47,810 bases of DNA from CAZZEX01 sp964653285 (GCA_964653285.1 CAZZEX010000030.1:1-47810); one strand, 5' to 3'. Positions 40,682 to 47,810 are shown, numbered from the stretch's first letter. Notes: generated by a model from the sequence alone, not told the origin. Numbers and translations are program-made.

Positions 40682-43189
40682 TCAACTCACGGCGAAATGC
40701 GCGATCACCGCCTGCCCCAGCGAGATACCGCCGTCGTTACACGGCACCTGCCGGTGCAACAGTACCCGCAAGCCCACTCCCCGCAATCGCGGCACGACTG
40801 ACTCCAGCAGCAGCCGGTTCTGGAAGCAGCCGCCGCTCAGCGCCACCGTCCGCAGCCCCGTCTCCCGGGCGATTCGCTCACACACCACCTGCATCATCTC
40901 CGCCACGGTGACGTGGAAGCGATAGGCCATCTCCCCGACAGTCACCCTATCCTGCAGGTCGGCCAGCAGCGCGTCAAAGAGAGGACGCAGCCGGATCACC
41001 ATCCCATCCCCACCTTCCTCAACACCGAACGGATAATTTCGCATTTCGCAATTCGCAATTCGCAATCCTTCAACCGCCATCTCCAGTTCCACGGCCGCCT
41101 GCGCCTCGTAGGTGATGCACTCCCGTATCCCCAGCAGCGCCGAGACGGCGTCAAATAGCCGGCCACCGGACGAGGTCTGCGGGCAGTTGATCCCCCGGTC
41201 AACCTGCTGTTGGATGACGCGCAATTCCTCCTCGCCCGCGCAGCCCCCACCCCCGGCCCCTCCCCCAACCCTGGGGGAGGGGAGTCCTTCCCCCCCAAAG
41301 TTGGGGGGGATTGAGGGGGGGCGGCCGGTGAGGGCATAGAGATAACCGATGGCCAGGCGGTAGGGGTTGCGGATGGCCGCTTCGCCGCCGGGCATAGGCA
41401 GATACTCCAGATGAGCCGCCCGCCGGAAGCCCCGATAATCGGCCACCAGGAACTCGCCGCCCCATAAGCGCCCGTCGGTGCCATAGCCGGTGCCATCCCA
41501 GGCCACACCGATGACCGGGCCGTCGTCCGGCGACCAGCCGTTGTCGGCCAGACAACTGGCGATGTGAGCGTGGTGGTGTTGGACGAGATGCAGAATGCAG
41601 GATGCAGGATTCTTGCTTCCTGCCTCTTGCCTCTTGCTTCCTGCTTCTTGCCCTCTTGCGTATTTGCTCGCCAGATACTCTGGATGCATGTCATAGGCAA
41701 TGATCCGGGGCTCAATGCGGAACAGCCGTTTGTAGAGTTCAATCGTGGTCTCGAAGTGCTCCAGCGTCTCCAGGTTCCCCATGTCGCCGATGTGCTGGCT
41801 GAGGAAAGCGTATTCGTCCCTGGTGACGCAGAAGGTGTTCTTCAGTTCCGCCCCACAGGCCAGGATTTGCCTGACCTTGAACGGCAGTTTCACGGGAAAG
41901 GGGGCGTAGCCCCGCGAGCGACGGATGGGCTGAGGCAGGGCGGTTTGGGGATGCAGGCCAGACCTTGTATCACGGAACACGTAACACGCAACACGGGGTA
42001 TGAACCACACGCTATCGTCATAACGCGCATAGATGTCGCGGTCGTGCAACAGGAAGTAATCGGCGAGGTGTCCCAGGCGGCGCAACGCCTCGTCGTTGTC
42101 GCGGGCGATGGGCTCCTCGGACAGGTTGCCGCTGGTCATCACCAGTGGCCGGCCCACGTCCCGCAGCAGCACGTGATGCAGCGGTGTGTAAGGGAGCATG
42201 ACCCCCAGATAGTTGTTGCGTGGAGCCACCAGTCGAGAGATGTTCGACTCGGGCTTCCACGGAAGGAGCACGATGGGGCATTGGGGCGAGGTCAGCAGCC
42301 GCTCCTCCTCCTCCGAAACCCAACAGTGCTGTTTGATCTCCTCCAACGTGGCCATCATCACCGCCAGCGGCTTGGCCGGACGACCCTTGCGCTCCCGCAG
42401 CGTGCGCACGGCTGCATCGTCGGTACCGTCGCAGGCCAGGTGGAAGCCGCCTAGCCCTTTGATGGCGAGGATGGCCCCCTCTTGCAACAGGCGGGCAGCA
42501 TGGGCGATGACGTCATCACCCCTCGTTGTGGAAGCGCCAACTCGTTGGCGTTCTGGGCGATGGCGATCCGTCTCCGCGCAACCGAAACAAGTTTCGGCAT
42601 CCGCCTTGGCTGTGTTGGAACTTGAAACCAACCAAACGTGTGGCCCGCATGCCGGACATGCGTTCGGCTGGGCGTGAAACCGCCGGTCGAACGGGTCGTC
42701 GTACTCCGCCCGGCACTGCGGACACATGACGAAATCCCGCATAGTGGTCAGCGGGCGGTCATAAGGGATGTCGGCGATGATGGTGAAGCGCGGGCCACAG
42801 TTGGTGCAGTTGGTGAAAGGGTAACGATAGCGGCGGTCGGCCGGGTCCAGCAACTCCCGCAGGCAATCGGGGCAGGTGGCGATGTCGGGGGAGATGAGTT
42901 GGTAGCGCCCCTCCTCAGCCACGCTATGGCGGATCTCGAAGGTAGTGTAGCCGACCGACGACGCATCGGCGACTTCGATGCCTTCGATGTGCGCCAGCGG
43001 TGGAGCCTTCTCCTCCAGATCGCGCACGAACGGAGCCAGCACGGCCGCCGGGCCTTCGACCTCGATCTCTACCCCGCCGGAGTGGTTGAGCACCCAGCCG
43101 GTCAGGTCATGTTCGTGTGCCAGGCGGTAGACGAAGGGCCGGAAGCCGACTCCCTGCACCACGCCGCGCACGCTGATTGTCTTCCGCAT
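40682..43189 (-). CDS. hypF: HypF, carbamoyltransferase, enlarged by repeat insertions
   Basis: 835 residues from ATG 43189 (overlapping the hypB-remnant stop as TGATG). Acylphosphatase domain 'VRGVVQGVGFRPFVYRLA'; zinc fingers 'CPDCLRELLDPADRRYRYPF', 'CTNCGPRF', 'CPQCRAEYDD', 'CPACGPHVW'; YrdC domain 'AILAIKGLGGFHLACDGTDD'; Kae1-like domain 'HHHAHIASCLADNG', 'GVAWDGTGYGTDGRLWGGEF', 'ALSGGCFQNRLL'. It makes the carbamoyl group for the CN ligands. Typical HypF is about 750-770 residues; the excess is explained by five in-frame repeat insertions (42518-42624, 41971-41998, 41588-41659, 41243-41322, 41041-41068), all between, not within, the catalytic motifs. Probably still functional. Confidence 0.95.
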   Translation of the reverse strand: MRKTISVRGVVQGVGFRPFVYRLAHEHDLTGWVLNHSGGVEIEVEGPAAVLAPFVRDLEEKAPPLAHIEGIEVADASSVGYTTFEIRHSVAEEGRYQLISPDIATCPDCLRELLDPADRRYRYPFTNCTNCGPRFTIIADIPYDRPLTTMRDFVMCPQCRAEYDDPFDRRFHAQPNACPACGPHVWLVSSSNTAKADAETCFGCAETDRHRPERQRVGASTTRGDDVIAHAARLLQEGAILAIKGLGGFHLACDGTDDAAVRTLRERKGRPAKPLAVMMATLEEIKQHCWVSEEEERLLTSPQCPIVLLPWKPESNISRLVAPRNNYLGVMLPYTPLHHVLLRDVGRPLVMTSGNLSEEPIARDNDEALRRLGHLADYFLLHDRDIYARYDDSVWFIPRVACYVFRDTRSGLHPQTALPQPIRRSRGYAPFPVKLPFKVRQILACGAELKNTFCVTRDEYAFLSQHIGDMGNLETLEHFETTIELYKRLFRIEPRIIAYDMHPEYLASKYARGQEAGSKRQEAGSKNPASCILHLVQHHHAHIASCLADNGWSPDDGPVIGVAWDGTGYGTDGRLWGGEFLVADYRGFRRAAHLEYLPMPGGEAAIRNPYRLAIGYLYALTGRPPSIPPNFGGEGLPSPRVGGGAGGGGCAGEEELRVIQQQVDRGINCPQTSSGGRLFDAVSALLGIRECITYEAQAAVELEMAVEGLRIANCEMRNYPFGVEEGGDGMVIRLRPLFDALLADLQDRVTVGEMAYRFHVTVAEMMQVVCERIARETGLRTVALSGGCFQNRLLLESVVPRLRGVGLRVLLHRQVPCNDGGISLGQAVIAHFAVS
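41041..41068 (-). repeat. GCAATTC heptamer array in hypF
   Basis: GCATTTC, GCAATTC, GCAATTC, GCAATCC (plus strand), exact period 7. It encodes 'GLRIANCEMRN' in the C-terminal domain. Confidence 0.85.
41243..41322 (-). repeat. C/G palindromic repeat in hypF
   Basis: CCCCTCCCCCA (41257-41267)/TGGGGGAGGGG (41272-41282), then a second C7/G7 palindrome (41290-41309). It encodes a Gly/Pro-rich loop after 'YLYALTGR'. Related to the insert in permeases 2 and 4. Confidence 0.87.
41588..41659 (-). repeat. Double heptamer array in hypF
   Basis: ATGCAGA/ATGCAGG words followed by CTTGCTT/CCTGCCT/CTTGCCT words, period 7 throughout, with the two halves roughly complementary. It encodes 'GQEAGSKRQEAGSKNPASC' just before the 'HHHAH' metal motif. 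Same family as in hypE (39134-39195). Confidence 0.87.
41971..41998 (-). repeat. CACGNAA heptamer array in hypF
   Basis: CACGGAA, CACGTAA, CACGCAA, CACGGGG, exact period 7. It encodes 'RVACYVFRD' between 'YDDSV' and 'RRSRGYAPFP'. Confidence 0.83.
42518..42624 (-). repeat. Palindrome-pair element in hypF
   Basis: Contains CGCCAACTCGTTGGCG and CCGAAACAAGTTTCGG, the same pair of cores as the intergenic element at 26247-26293. It encodes about 35 extra residues between the second zinc finger ('GPHVWLV') and the YrdC domain ('DDVIAHAARLL'). Confidence 0.83.
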
Positions 43190-43341
43190 CAACCCGCCCG
43201 GCACCTCTCAACCAGCCAGTCAATCCACTCCTGCGCCCCCTCCCCCGTCTTGCAGGACATGCAGGACATGGGGAAGAAGGCGACGCCGGGATTCAACGCC
43301 TCGACGCCACGGCGGAAGTAGTCCAGGTCAAATTCCAGTTC
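43189..43341 (-). pseudogene. hypB remnant: last ~47 codons only
   Basis: The frame reads 'ELEFDLDYFRRGVEALNPGV', 'AFFPMSCMSCKTGEGAQEWI', 'DWLVERCRAG' and stops with TGA whose last base starts the hypF ATG. This is the C-terminus of HypB, the Ni-inserting GTPase; 'FD..YF...V...NP......SC.TGEG...W' is its ending. The G domain and His-rich/Cys N-terminus are gone, replaced at about 43345 by the end of the protease gene. A direct 9-base duplication produces MSC-MSC. No start codon was found. hypA is also absent from the window. Confidence 0.87.
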
Positions 43342-43346
43342 GTGTA

Positions 43347-43817
43347 TTACGGCTCTCCTGTCTCCAAGTCAGCCAACACAGCCTCCACGGCGCAGGGGAT
43401 AGTCGCCGCCACCGCGGGTGTGACAGTCTCGCCGAAGGTCAGCACGTCCTCCACCTCGATGGCGATGATGACGATAGCCTCATTGTCGGGCAGCACCATG
43501 CCCAGGCCCCGCCCCAGGGCCAGCGCACCGGTCAGGGAAAGATCGTGCGTCGAGCCCGAATGTAACGAGGCCCGCAGATCGTTGGGATGCAGGCGGTGAA
43601 TGTCACCTGGCTTGCCGTCACAGGTCTGAATCGCATCCACCAGGACAACTCGTTCGTAACCGGCGATGACGTCCAGCAGCCGCAACCCCCCGACGCTCGC
43701 TTCGGCGAAAGTCACGTCATCTCGTCGGCAGCGTGCCTCCAGCGCCCGCACGATGTAGATGCCCACCCCATCGTCGGTCAGGATGGGATTGCCCAGGCCA
43801 ACTACCAGAGTTTTCAA
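43347..43817 (-). CDS. Hydrogenase maturation endopeptidase (for the Mvh-type enzyme)
   Basis: 156 residues from TTG 43817, 14 bases after the large-subunit stop. 'LKTLVVGLGNPILTDDGVGI' is the family signature, with the acidic Ni-binding residue in 'TDDG'. 'VVLVDAIQTCDGKPGDIHRL' holds the second acidic position and 'SGSTHDLSLTGALALGRGLG' the His. It removes the C-terminal extension of the large subunit encoded directly upstream. Its end abuts the hypB remnant (6 bases), marking a deletion junction. The longer upstream frame is antisense of the large-subunit gene. Confidence 0.9.
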   Translation of the reverse strand: MKTLVVGLGNPILTDDGVGIYIVRALEARCRRDDVTFAEASVGGLRLLDVIAGYERVVLVDAIQTCDGKPGDIHRLHPNDLRASLHSGSTHDLSLTGALALGRGLGMVLPDNEAIVIIAIEVEDVLTFGETVTPAVAATIPCAVEAVLADLETGEP

Positions 43818-43831
43818 AGCAAGTCTACTGG

Positions 43832-45301
43832 CTACTCGACGAATTGCGTCAGCCGCTCCACGACGTTCCCCTCGCCGTCGCGCACCAGCACCTCCAGCGG
43901 CATCTGGCCGGGCAGGGTGTGGGTGGCACAGCCGAGGCAAGGGTCGTAAGAGCGGAAGGCCATCTCCACCCTGTCCAGCAATCCCTCGCTGATGACCTGA
44001 CCCTTCTTGATCATCGCCTGGGCCGCCTTCTTGATGGAGATCGAGATGGGTGCATAGTTGTTGGTCGTGCCGACGATGAGGTTGCATTTCTGGACAATGC
44101 CCCTCTCGTCGGTGACGTAGTGATGAGTCAGCGTGCCGCGCGGAGCCTCGACGATGCCAATTCCCTCGTCCGGTGTCTCTGTAGGGATGTTGCGCACGTG
44201 TGGGTCGGTGATTTCGGGGTCAGTCGCCAGTTCGACGATGCGCTCGGCAGCGTAGAGGATCTCGATCAGCCGCGCCCAGTGGGTGGCCAGCGTGCTGTGC
44301 ACTGGCTTGCCGCCCATCGTCTCGTAGAAATGCTCGTAGGCCTCCTGCGCCCGTGGCGTGGCCATACCGTCGGCAGCGTTGAGCCGCGAAAGGGGCGTGG
44401 CCTGGTAGACACCGCTGTCCCTGCCAGTCACGAACCCCTTCCAGCCCACCTTCTTGAGGTAGGGGAACTTGAGGTACGTCCAGGGCTCGACGTGCTCGGC
44501 GATCACGTCCAGGTACTCATCCGGCGCATACTTGACGAACTCATTCCCTTCGGGGTCCACGACGCGCACCTTGCCGTCGTAGAAGTTGACCAGGTTGCGC
44601 TCATCCACCAGCCCCATATAGTACATAGGCGTGGTGTAGGCGTCGGAGAGGATCATGTCCACGTAGGCTTTGTTCTCCAGCACCACGTCGTGGAACAGTT
44701 GCAGGCCGAACTGGCCGAACCCGACCAGTTCGTGCCCCCAGGCCTCGATTTGCGCCCGCTCCTCCTCGTTGATGGCCTTGCTCACACCGCCGGGGAGAGC
44801 ACCGACCGGGTGGATAGTCTTGCCGCCCAGCATGCCCACAATGTCCATCCCCATCCCACGACAGCGGATGACCTCGCCGCCGATCTCCAGGCCAACCTTG
44901 TGGATCAGGCCCAGGATGTTGCGTTCGGCAGGTGGCGCATCCGGTCCCAGGACAAAATCGGGCGCTCCCAGGATGTAGAAGTGAACCGTATGGTCGGCAA
45001 CATAGAAAGCAGAGTAAAGGATTTCACGCAGTTTCCTGCCCGTCGGGGGCACCTCGACGTGGTAGACCGCGTCGCAGGCCTTGGCCGAGGCCATGTGGTG
45101 CGCCTCCGGGCAGACGCCGCAGATGCGCGGCGTGATGCGCGGCATCTCCTCCACGGGCCGGCCTTCGGCGAACTTTTCGAACCCCCGCAGTTCTGGGATC
45201 ACCAGGTAAGCGTTGGCGACGTTCCCCTCCCCGTCGAGGAAGATCTCGATCTTGCCGTGTCCCTCTAGGCGGGTGATGGGGTCAATGCTGATTTTTCTCA
45301 T
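43832..45301 (-). CDS. mvhA: [NiFe] hydrogenase large subunit, MvhA-type (group 3c-like)
   Basis: 489 residues. N-terminal 'ISIDPITRLEGHGKIEIFL'; L1 'PRITPRICGVCPEAHHMASA'; L2 'SYDPCLGCATHTLPGQMPLE'. About 28 residues follow the final His and would be cut off by the endopeptidase next door. The mvhD-mvhG-mvhA order and MvhD partner indicate the F420-nonreducing, heterodisulfide-reductase-linked class. Cytoplasmic, no signal. The start overlaps the mvhG stop by 4 bases. It would feed electrons from H2 via MvhD to an HdrA, possibly the one at 22717. Confidence 0.93.
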   Translation of the reverse strand: MRKISIDPITRLEGHGKIEIFLDGEGNVANAYLVIPELRGFEKFAEGRPVEEMPRITPRICGVCPEAHHMASAKACDAVYHVEVPPTGRKLREILYSAFYVADHTVHFYILGAPDFVLGPDAPPAERNILGLIHKVGLEIGGEVIRCRGMGMDIVGMLGGKTIHPVGALPGGVSKAINEEERAQIEAWGHELVGFGQFGLQLFHDVVLENKAYVDMILSDAYTTPMYYMGLVDERNLVNFYDGKVRVVDPEGNEFVKYAPDEYLDVIAEHVEPWTYLKFPYLKKVGWKGFVTGRDSGVYQATPLSRLNAADGMATPRAQEAYEHFYETMGGKPVHSTLATHWARLIEILYAAERIVELATDPEITDPHVRNIPTETPDEGIGIVEAPRGTLTHHYVTDERGIVQKCNLIVGTTNNYAPISISIKKAAQAMIKKGQVISEGLLDRVEMAFRSYDPCLGCATHTLPGQMPLEVLVRDGEGNVVERLTQFVE

Positions 45302-46293
45302 GAGCCTTCCTCCAACTTCCTCCGGTGCAGCAGCGAAGCGGGCAAACCGAAGCGATAGAAGGTGCCCACCGGGTCCACGATCTCGCCCACGATGCGGGCC
45401 GCCTCCTCCTCGGTGTCGGCGTCCACGACCGAAGCGACGGCCGAGAGAAGCGCCGCCCCCTGGTCAATCACGTTCGGCGGCGGGCCGTAGCAGCCCCGGC
45501 AGGGCATACCCACGCTGGGGCAGAGCGCGCCGCAGCCGCCCCGCGTCGCCGGCCCCGCGCAGATGATCCCCTGGTCGAAGAGGCAACGCCCAGGCTCAGG
45601 GATGATCTCGTGGGGGCGGTAGAACTTCTTGATGCGCTTCTCCTCTCGCTTGAACTTGCACTCGTCGCAGACGGCTTTCTCGTTGGCACCGACCACGCTC
45701 CCTTTGGGCGGGAGGTTGCCGCCCAGGATGGCCTCAATCACGGCCCAGATCTGGGGGGCTTGCGGCGGGCAGCCGGGCACGAAGTAGTCCACGTCCTCCA
45801 CCTGCGCCAGCGTCTTGACCGTGTTGTAGAACTTGGGGATGGTCACCTCTCCCTCGGGCATTTGGTAGGAAGTCTGTGGCAGGATGCCCTCGGGGTTGTC
45901 CACGGAGGGTGCTTCCAGATAGACGCGCTCGAAGATGGACTTGCGGTCGAAGAGGTTGCCCAGGCCGGGGATGCAGCCCTCGTGGGCGCACGACCCAAAG
46001 GCAACCAGCACCTTCGATTTCTCGCGCAGGAGATGGGCCATTTCCTCGTTTTCGCTGGTGCGGATGGCACCGTTGAAAAGGCAGACGTCCATGTGGCCGT
46101 CGGGCATGGCCTCGACGTCCTTGTATTTGAAGTCCATCGCCACCGGCCAGAAGAGGATGTCGGCTGCCGCGTCCAGGTCCAGGATCTTTTCCCGCAACTC
46201 CAGGACGGCGATATCGCAGCCGCCGCAGGAGGCAGCCCAGTAGAGGCCCAGTTTGAGTTTTCCGTTTTTCGTTTCTTTCGTGTCCTCAGGCAT
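45298..46293 (-). CDS. mvhG: [NiFe] hydrogenase small subunit, MvhG-type
   Basis: 331 residues from ATG 46293, 4 bases after the mvhD stop. Cluster ligands: 'LYWAASCGGCDIAVLELRE' (proximal), 'VAFGSCAHEGCIPGLGNLF', 'YFVPGCPPQAPQIWAVIEA', then 'VCDECKFKREEKRIKKFY', 'EPGRCLFDQGIICAGPATRG' and 'GCGALCPSVGMPCRGCYGPP'. No Tat motif, so it is cytoplasmic. A longer upstream reading is an artefact of the mvhD antiframe. Confidence 0.93.
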   Translation of the reverse strand: MPEDTKETKNGKLKLGLYWAASCGGCDIAVLELREKILDLDAAADILFWPVAMDFKYKDVEAMPDGHMDVCLFNGAIRTSENEEMAHLLREKSKVLVAFGSCAHEGCIPGLGNLFDRKSIFERVYLEAPSVDNPEGILPQTSYQMPEGEVTIPKFYNTVKTLAQVEDVDYFVPGCPPQAPQIWAVIEAILGGNLPPKGSVVGANEKAVCDECKFKREEKRIKKFYRPHEIIPEPGRCLFDQGIICAGPATRGGCGALCPSVGMPCRGCYGPPPNVIDQGAALLSAVASVVDADTEEEAARIVGEIVDPVGTFYRFGLPASLLHRRKLEEGS

Positions 46294-46297
46294 CGGC

Positions 46298-46735
46298 CTA
46301 TTCCTCCTTACTTTCGAGTTCACGCTTCCAGTTGAGCGGCCCCAGGACACGCACCTGCTCGGTGAAATCGCGCACCAGTTGGGCCCACTTGGGGGCCTCT
46401 GCGCCGGAGATCCAACCCCAGTGGAAGCGTTCCTTCTCGATACCGTACTGCGCCAGCAGCGCCTCCACCAGCGGCATGCGGCGGAAGGTCTTGTAGTTAC
46501 CGCTATTGTAGTGACAGTCTCCAGGCGGGTGACAACCGGAGACGATGACACCGTCGGCCCCCTCGGCGAAGGCCTTGAGGATGAAGACCGGATCCACGCG
46601 CCCTGTGCACATCATGCGGATGATGTCCACGTTGGGTGGCTGCTCCAGCCGGGACACGCCGGCCGTGTCGGCCGCGGCGTAGGTACACCAGTTGCACAGA
46701 AAGCCGACGATTCGTGGTTCAAAGTCCGCACTCAT
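46298..46735 (-). CDS. mvhD: MvhD-type [2Fe-2S] subunit of the Mvh-like hydrogenase
   Basis: 145 residues from ATG 46735 (AGGAGG upstream). 'IVGFLCNWCTYAAADTAG', 'IIRMMCTGRVDPVFILKAF', 'GCHPPGDCHYNSGNYKTFRR' and 'WGWISGAEAPKWAQLVRDF' are the family marks; all Cys codons are ordinary, no UGA. It links the hydrogenase to HdrA. No Hdr genes lie beside it. Paralogue of 22251 and of the partial gene at 47680, so three copies occur within 26 kb. Confidence 0.92.
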   Translation of the reverse strand: MSADFEPRIVGFLCNWCTYAAADTAGVSRLEQPPNVDIIRMMCTGRVDPVFILKAFAEGADGVIVSGCHPPGDCHYNSGNYKTFRRMPLVEALLAQYGIEKERFHWGWISGAEAPKWAQLVRDFTEQVRVLGPLNWKRELESKEE

Positions 46736-46760
46736 GACATCCAAACCTCCTGTTTTTCTC

Positions 46761-47204
46761 CTATCCACCCATCTCGGCGAACATCATCTGCGGGTCGAGG
46801 CGAGCAATGCCCTCGACACGGTCGAAATGGGCATCGGTGGAGATGATTTTCGTCAACCCATTGTTTGACATCACAGCGACGTGGATAAGATCTCTGGCCT
46901 TGACCCCTTGTTTGGCGTATCGCTTGAAGAGCTCAACGGCCTTGCGCACATCGGCAACGAGAACCGGATAGACAGTGGGAACAATGTCCAGCAGGTTAGT
47001 TGCCATCGTCGCCCCAATCTGCCAGCGCCCTAAAACCCCATAGCGGTACAAGACCTCCTGGATAATCTCGGTGTCAATAGCCACAGCGATGTGGCCTTCA
47101 ACGATCTCCGTCATCAGCCCAACGCAGGAGGCCTTGTAGGGGTACTCCTCTCCCGCCGCATACATCGGGACATTTACGTCCAGGAAGGAGATCTCTCTAC
47201 TCAT
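46761..47204 (-). CDS. VapC-like PIN-domain toxin
   Basis: 147 residues from ATG 47204, overlapping the antitoxin end by 8 bases. PIN acidic residues: 'SFLDVNVPMYAAG' (D), 'DTEIIQEVLYRYG' (E), 'GVKARDLIHVAVMSNNG' (D) and 'IISTDAHFDRVEGI' (D). It is expected to cleave RNA, often tRNA or rRNA, when freed from its antitoxin. It lies directly upstream of mvhD with 25 bases between, separating it from another mvhD-like gene end, which suggests insertion into a hydrogenase/Hdr region. Confidence 0.87.
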   Translation of the reverse strand: MSREISFLDVNVPMYAAGEEYPYKASCVGLMTEIVEGHIAVAIDTEIIQEVLYRYGVLGRWQIGATMATNLLDIVPTVYPVLVADVRKAVELFKRYAKQGVKARDLIHVAVMSNNGLTKIISTDAHFDRVEGIARLDPQMMFAEMGG

Positions 47205-47448
47205 CCAGTGCTCCCTTGATGATCTCTTCCTCCATCTGCTCCCAATCGGCAACCGGAGCATTCAGAGAAAGAAGGCTCTTCAGGGCAGTGCGACGACGCC
47301 ACAAGGCAGCCTGTTTGAAGTAGACTCGCTCCACCGCCTCGCGGATCAGGACACTGACAGGCTTATCCCGTTCCTTGGACAATTGTCGCAACAGAGCATA
47401 TTGCTCAGCGGTGAGGACCGTTTGTACCCGTTGGGTATAGATACGCAT
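47197..47448 (-). CDS. VapB-like ribbon-helix-helix antitoxin
   Basis: 83 residues. 'MRIYTQRVQTVLTAEQYALL' is an RHH strand and first helix, then 'QLSKERDKPVSVLIREAVER' the second helix. The acidic tail 'VADWEQMEEEIIKGALDE' should wrap the toxin. It overlaps the toxin start. Upstream is a 12-bp perfect inverted repeat over the promoter, as expected for autorepression. Confidence 0.85.
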   Translation of the reverse strand: MRIYTQRVQTVLTAEQYALLRQLSKERDKPVSVLIREAVERVYFKQAALWRRRTALKSLLSLNAPVADWEQMEEEIIKGALDE

Positions 47449-47459
47449 TGTACCTCTCC

Positions 47460-47504
47460 TATTGGTAGTATCAGGTAGTTCATACGCGCATTATACTACC
47501 AATA
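47460..47504 (-). promoter_or_regulatory. vapBC promoter-operator with 12-bp inverted repeat
   Basis: TATTGGTAGTAT (47460-47471) and ATACTACCAATA (47493-47504) are perfect inverted copies, 21 bases apart. The distal arm overlaps a TATAAT -10 box (47490-47495 on the minus strand). It begins 12 bases before the antitoxin ATG. Likely site for VapB/VapBC binding. Confidence 0.85.
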
Positions 47505-47586
47505 AGGGAAAAAGACCAGATTTGTCCCTTCAAGCCTCTACCGGGACAGTGGCATTGCAAGCAACCTCTCCATTCTTGCTTCCGCC

Positions 47587-47670
47587 AAAAACCCGCCGTC
47601 TCGCCTAAAGTGCCCGACGGACCGGCCGACAAGGCCGCGGGGGCCCACAACTGACAAGCGAGGTGGCGGG
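47587..47670 (-). terminator. Large nested hairpin with T tract after the mvhD-like gene
   Basis: On the minus strand CCCGCC (47665-47670) pairs with GGCGGG (47592-47597), which is followed at once by TTTTT (47587-47591). CTCGC pairs with GCGAG inside, and a GGCC-TTGT-(C)GGCC hairpin sits near the middle. It may be a terminator for the gene ending at 47680 or a small RNA related to that at 26709, which shares GGCCTTGT.GGCC. The rest of 47505-47679 holds no gene. Confidence 0.6.
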
Positions 47671-47679
47671 AATTCGTGC

Positions 47680-47810
47680 TTACAGAAACACTTCGTCCCA
47701 GATAGGACTGGGGCCCAGTTGCTTTACCTCCTCAGTAAATCCCTTCGCCACCTCTGCGAACCGGGGAGCCTCGGATGCTGAGACCCACGAAAGCCTGAAG
47801 CGATCCCCCA
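47680..47810 (-). CDS. MvhD-like protein, C-terminal end (5' part outside window)
   Basis: The frame runs in from the right edge: 'GDRFRLSWVSASEAPRFAEV', 'AKGFTEEVKQLGPSPIWDEV', stop TAA 47680. 'RF.LSWVSASEAP.FAE....FTE.VK.LGP' is the C-terminal pattern of MvhD-family proteins (compare 'FHWGWISGAEAPKWAQ' in the gene at 46298). Another Hdr/Mvh operon probably continues to the right. Confidence 0.8.
   Translation of the reverse strand, partial: GDRFRLSWVSASEAPRFAEVAKGFTEEVKQLGPSPIWDEVFL

Noticed and set aside
43347..44087. 246-codon version of the endopeptidase
   Set aside because: The first ~90 codons are antisense to the conserved L2 end of the large-subunit gene; family homology begins at TTG 43817.
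45298..46551. 417-codon version of MvhG
   Set aside because: Upstream residues are an out-of-frame reading of mvhD; ATG 46293 sits just after the mvhD stop.

Overview
The window looks like a high-GC anaerobic bacterial chromosome. Gene content (a lone RRM protein with a Gly-rich tail, group 3b and Mvh-type [NiFe] hydrogenases, DRTGG/CBS/ATPase regulators, Flx/Hdr genes, MacB-like permease arrays) and dense heptamer/octamer and C/G palindromic dispersed repeats best fit Chloroflexota (Anaerolineae-like). The taxonomic call is inference. No rRNA, tRNA or CRISPR was seen.

Left third (1-19,504, + strand): an export locus of five paralogous permeases (1376, 4107, 8729, 12687, 16409). Each is two complete MacB/FtsX units fused in one chain and has no ATPase domain. 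They are served by one lipoprotein membrane-fusion protein (15124) and one MacB/LolD-type ATPase (18680). Between the permeases sit small accessory genes: SAM methyltransferases, isoprenylcysteine-methyltransferase-like membrane proteins, GNAT acetyltransferases and a decayed RelBE-like pair.

Middle (19,505-22,250): a terminator, an RRM RNA-binding protein, a dead cold-shock gene, mobA, and a graveyard with fragments of hdrA, an HdrB/HdrD-like CCG protein and a CBS-ACT protein.

Right part (22,251-47,810, mostly - strand): hydrogen and electron-bifurcation genes. First come an MvhD/FlxD protein and a 1141-residue HdrA in which a GltD/NfnB-like FAD/NAD(P)H module is inserted and a conserved Cys codon is replaced by in-frame UGA, followed by a perfect SECIS-like hairpin (probable selenocysteine). 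Then FlxA, FlxB and a third Fe-S subunit, a DUF3800 gene next to a candidate structured small RNA with its own promoter and terminator, a GAF histidine kinase and a response regulator, a group 3b hydrogenase (hydBGDA order) with its protease, and a DRTGG/CBS-ATPase/DRTGG trio. The hyp genes follow (E, D, C, F, and only a stump of B), then a second endopeptidase, an mvhAGD-type hydrogenase, a VapBC pair with a clear operator, and the end of another mvhD-like gene. Together these would couple H2, NAD(P)H, ferredoxin and a thiol/disulfide-type partner.

Two themes cut across the window. Short repeat arrays have entered coding genes in frame (hypE, hypF, two permeases) or supplied new starts and ends. 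Several genes are broken by single stops or truncations.
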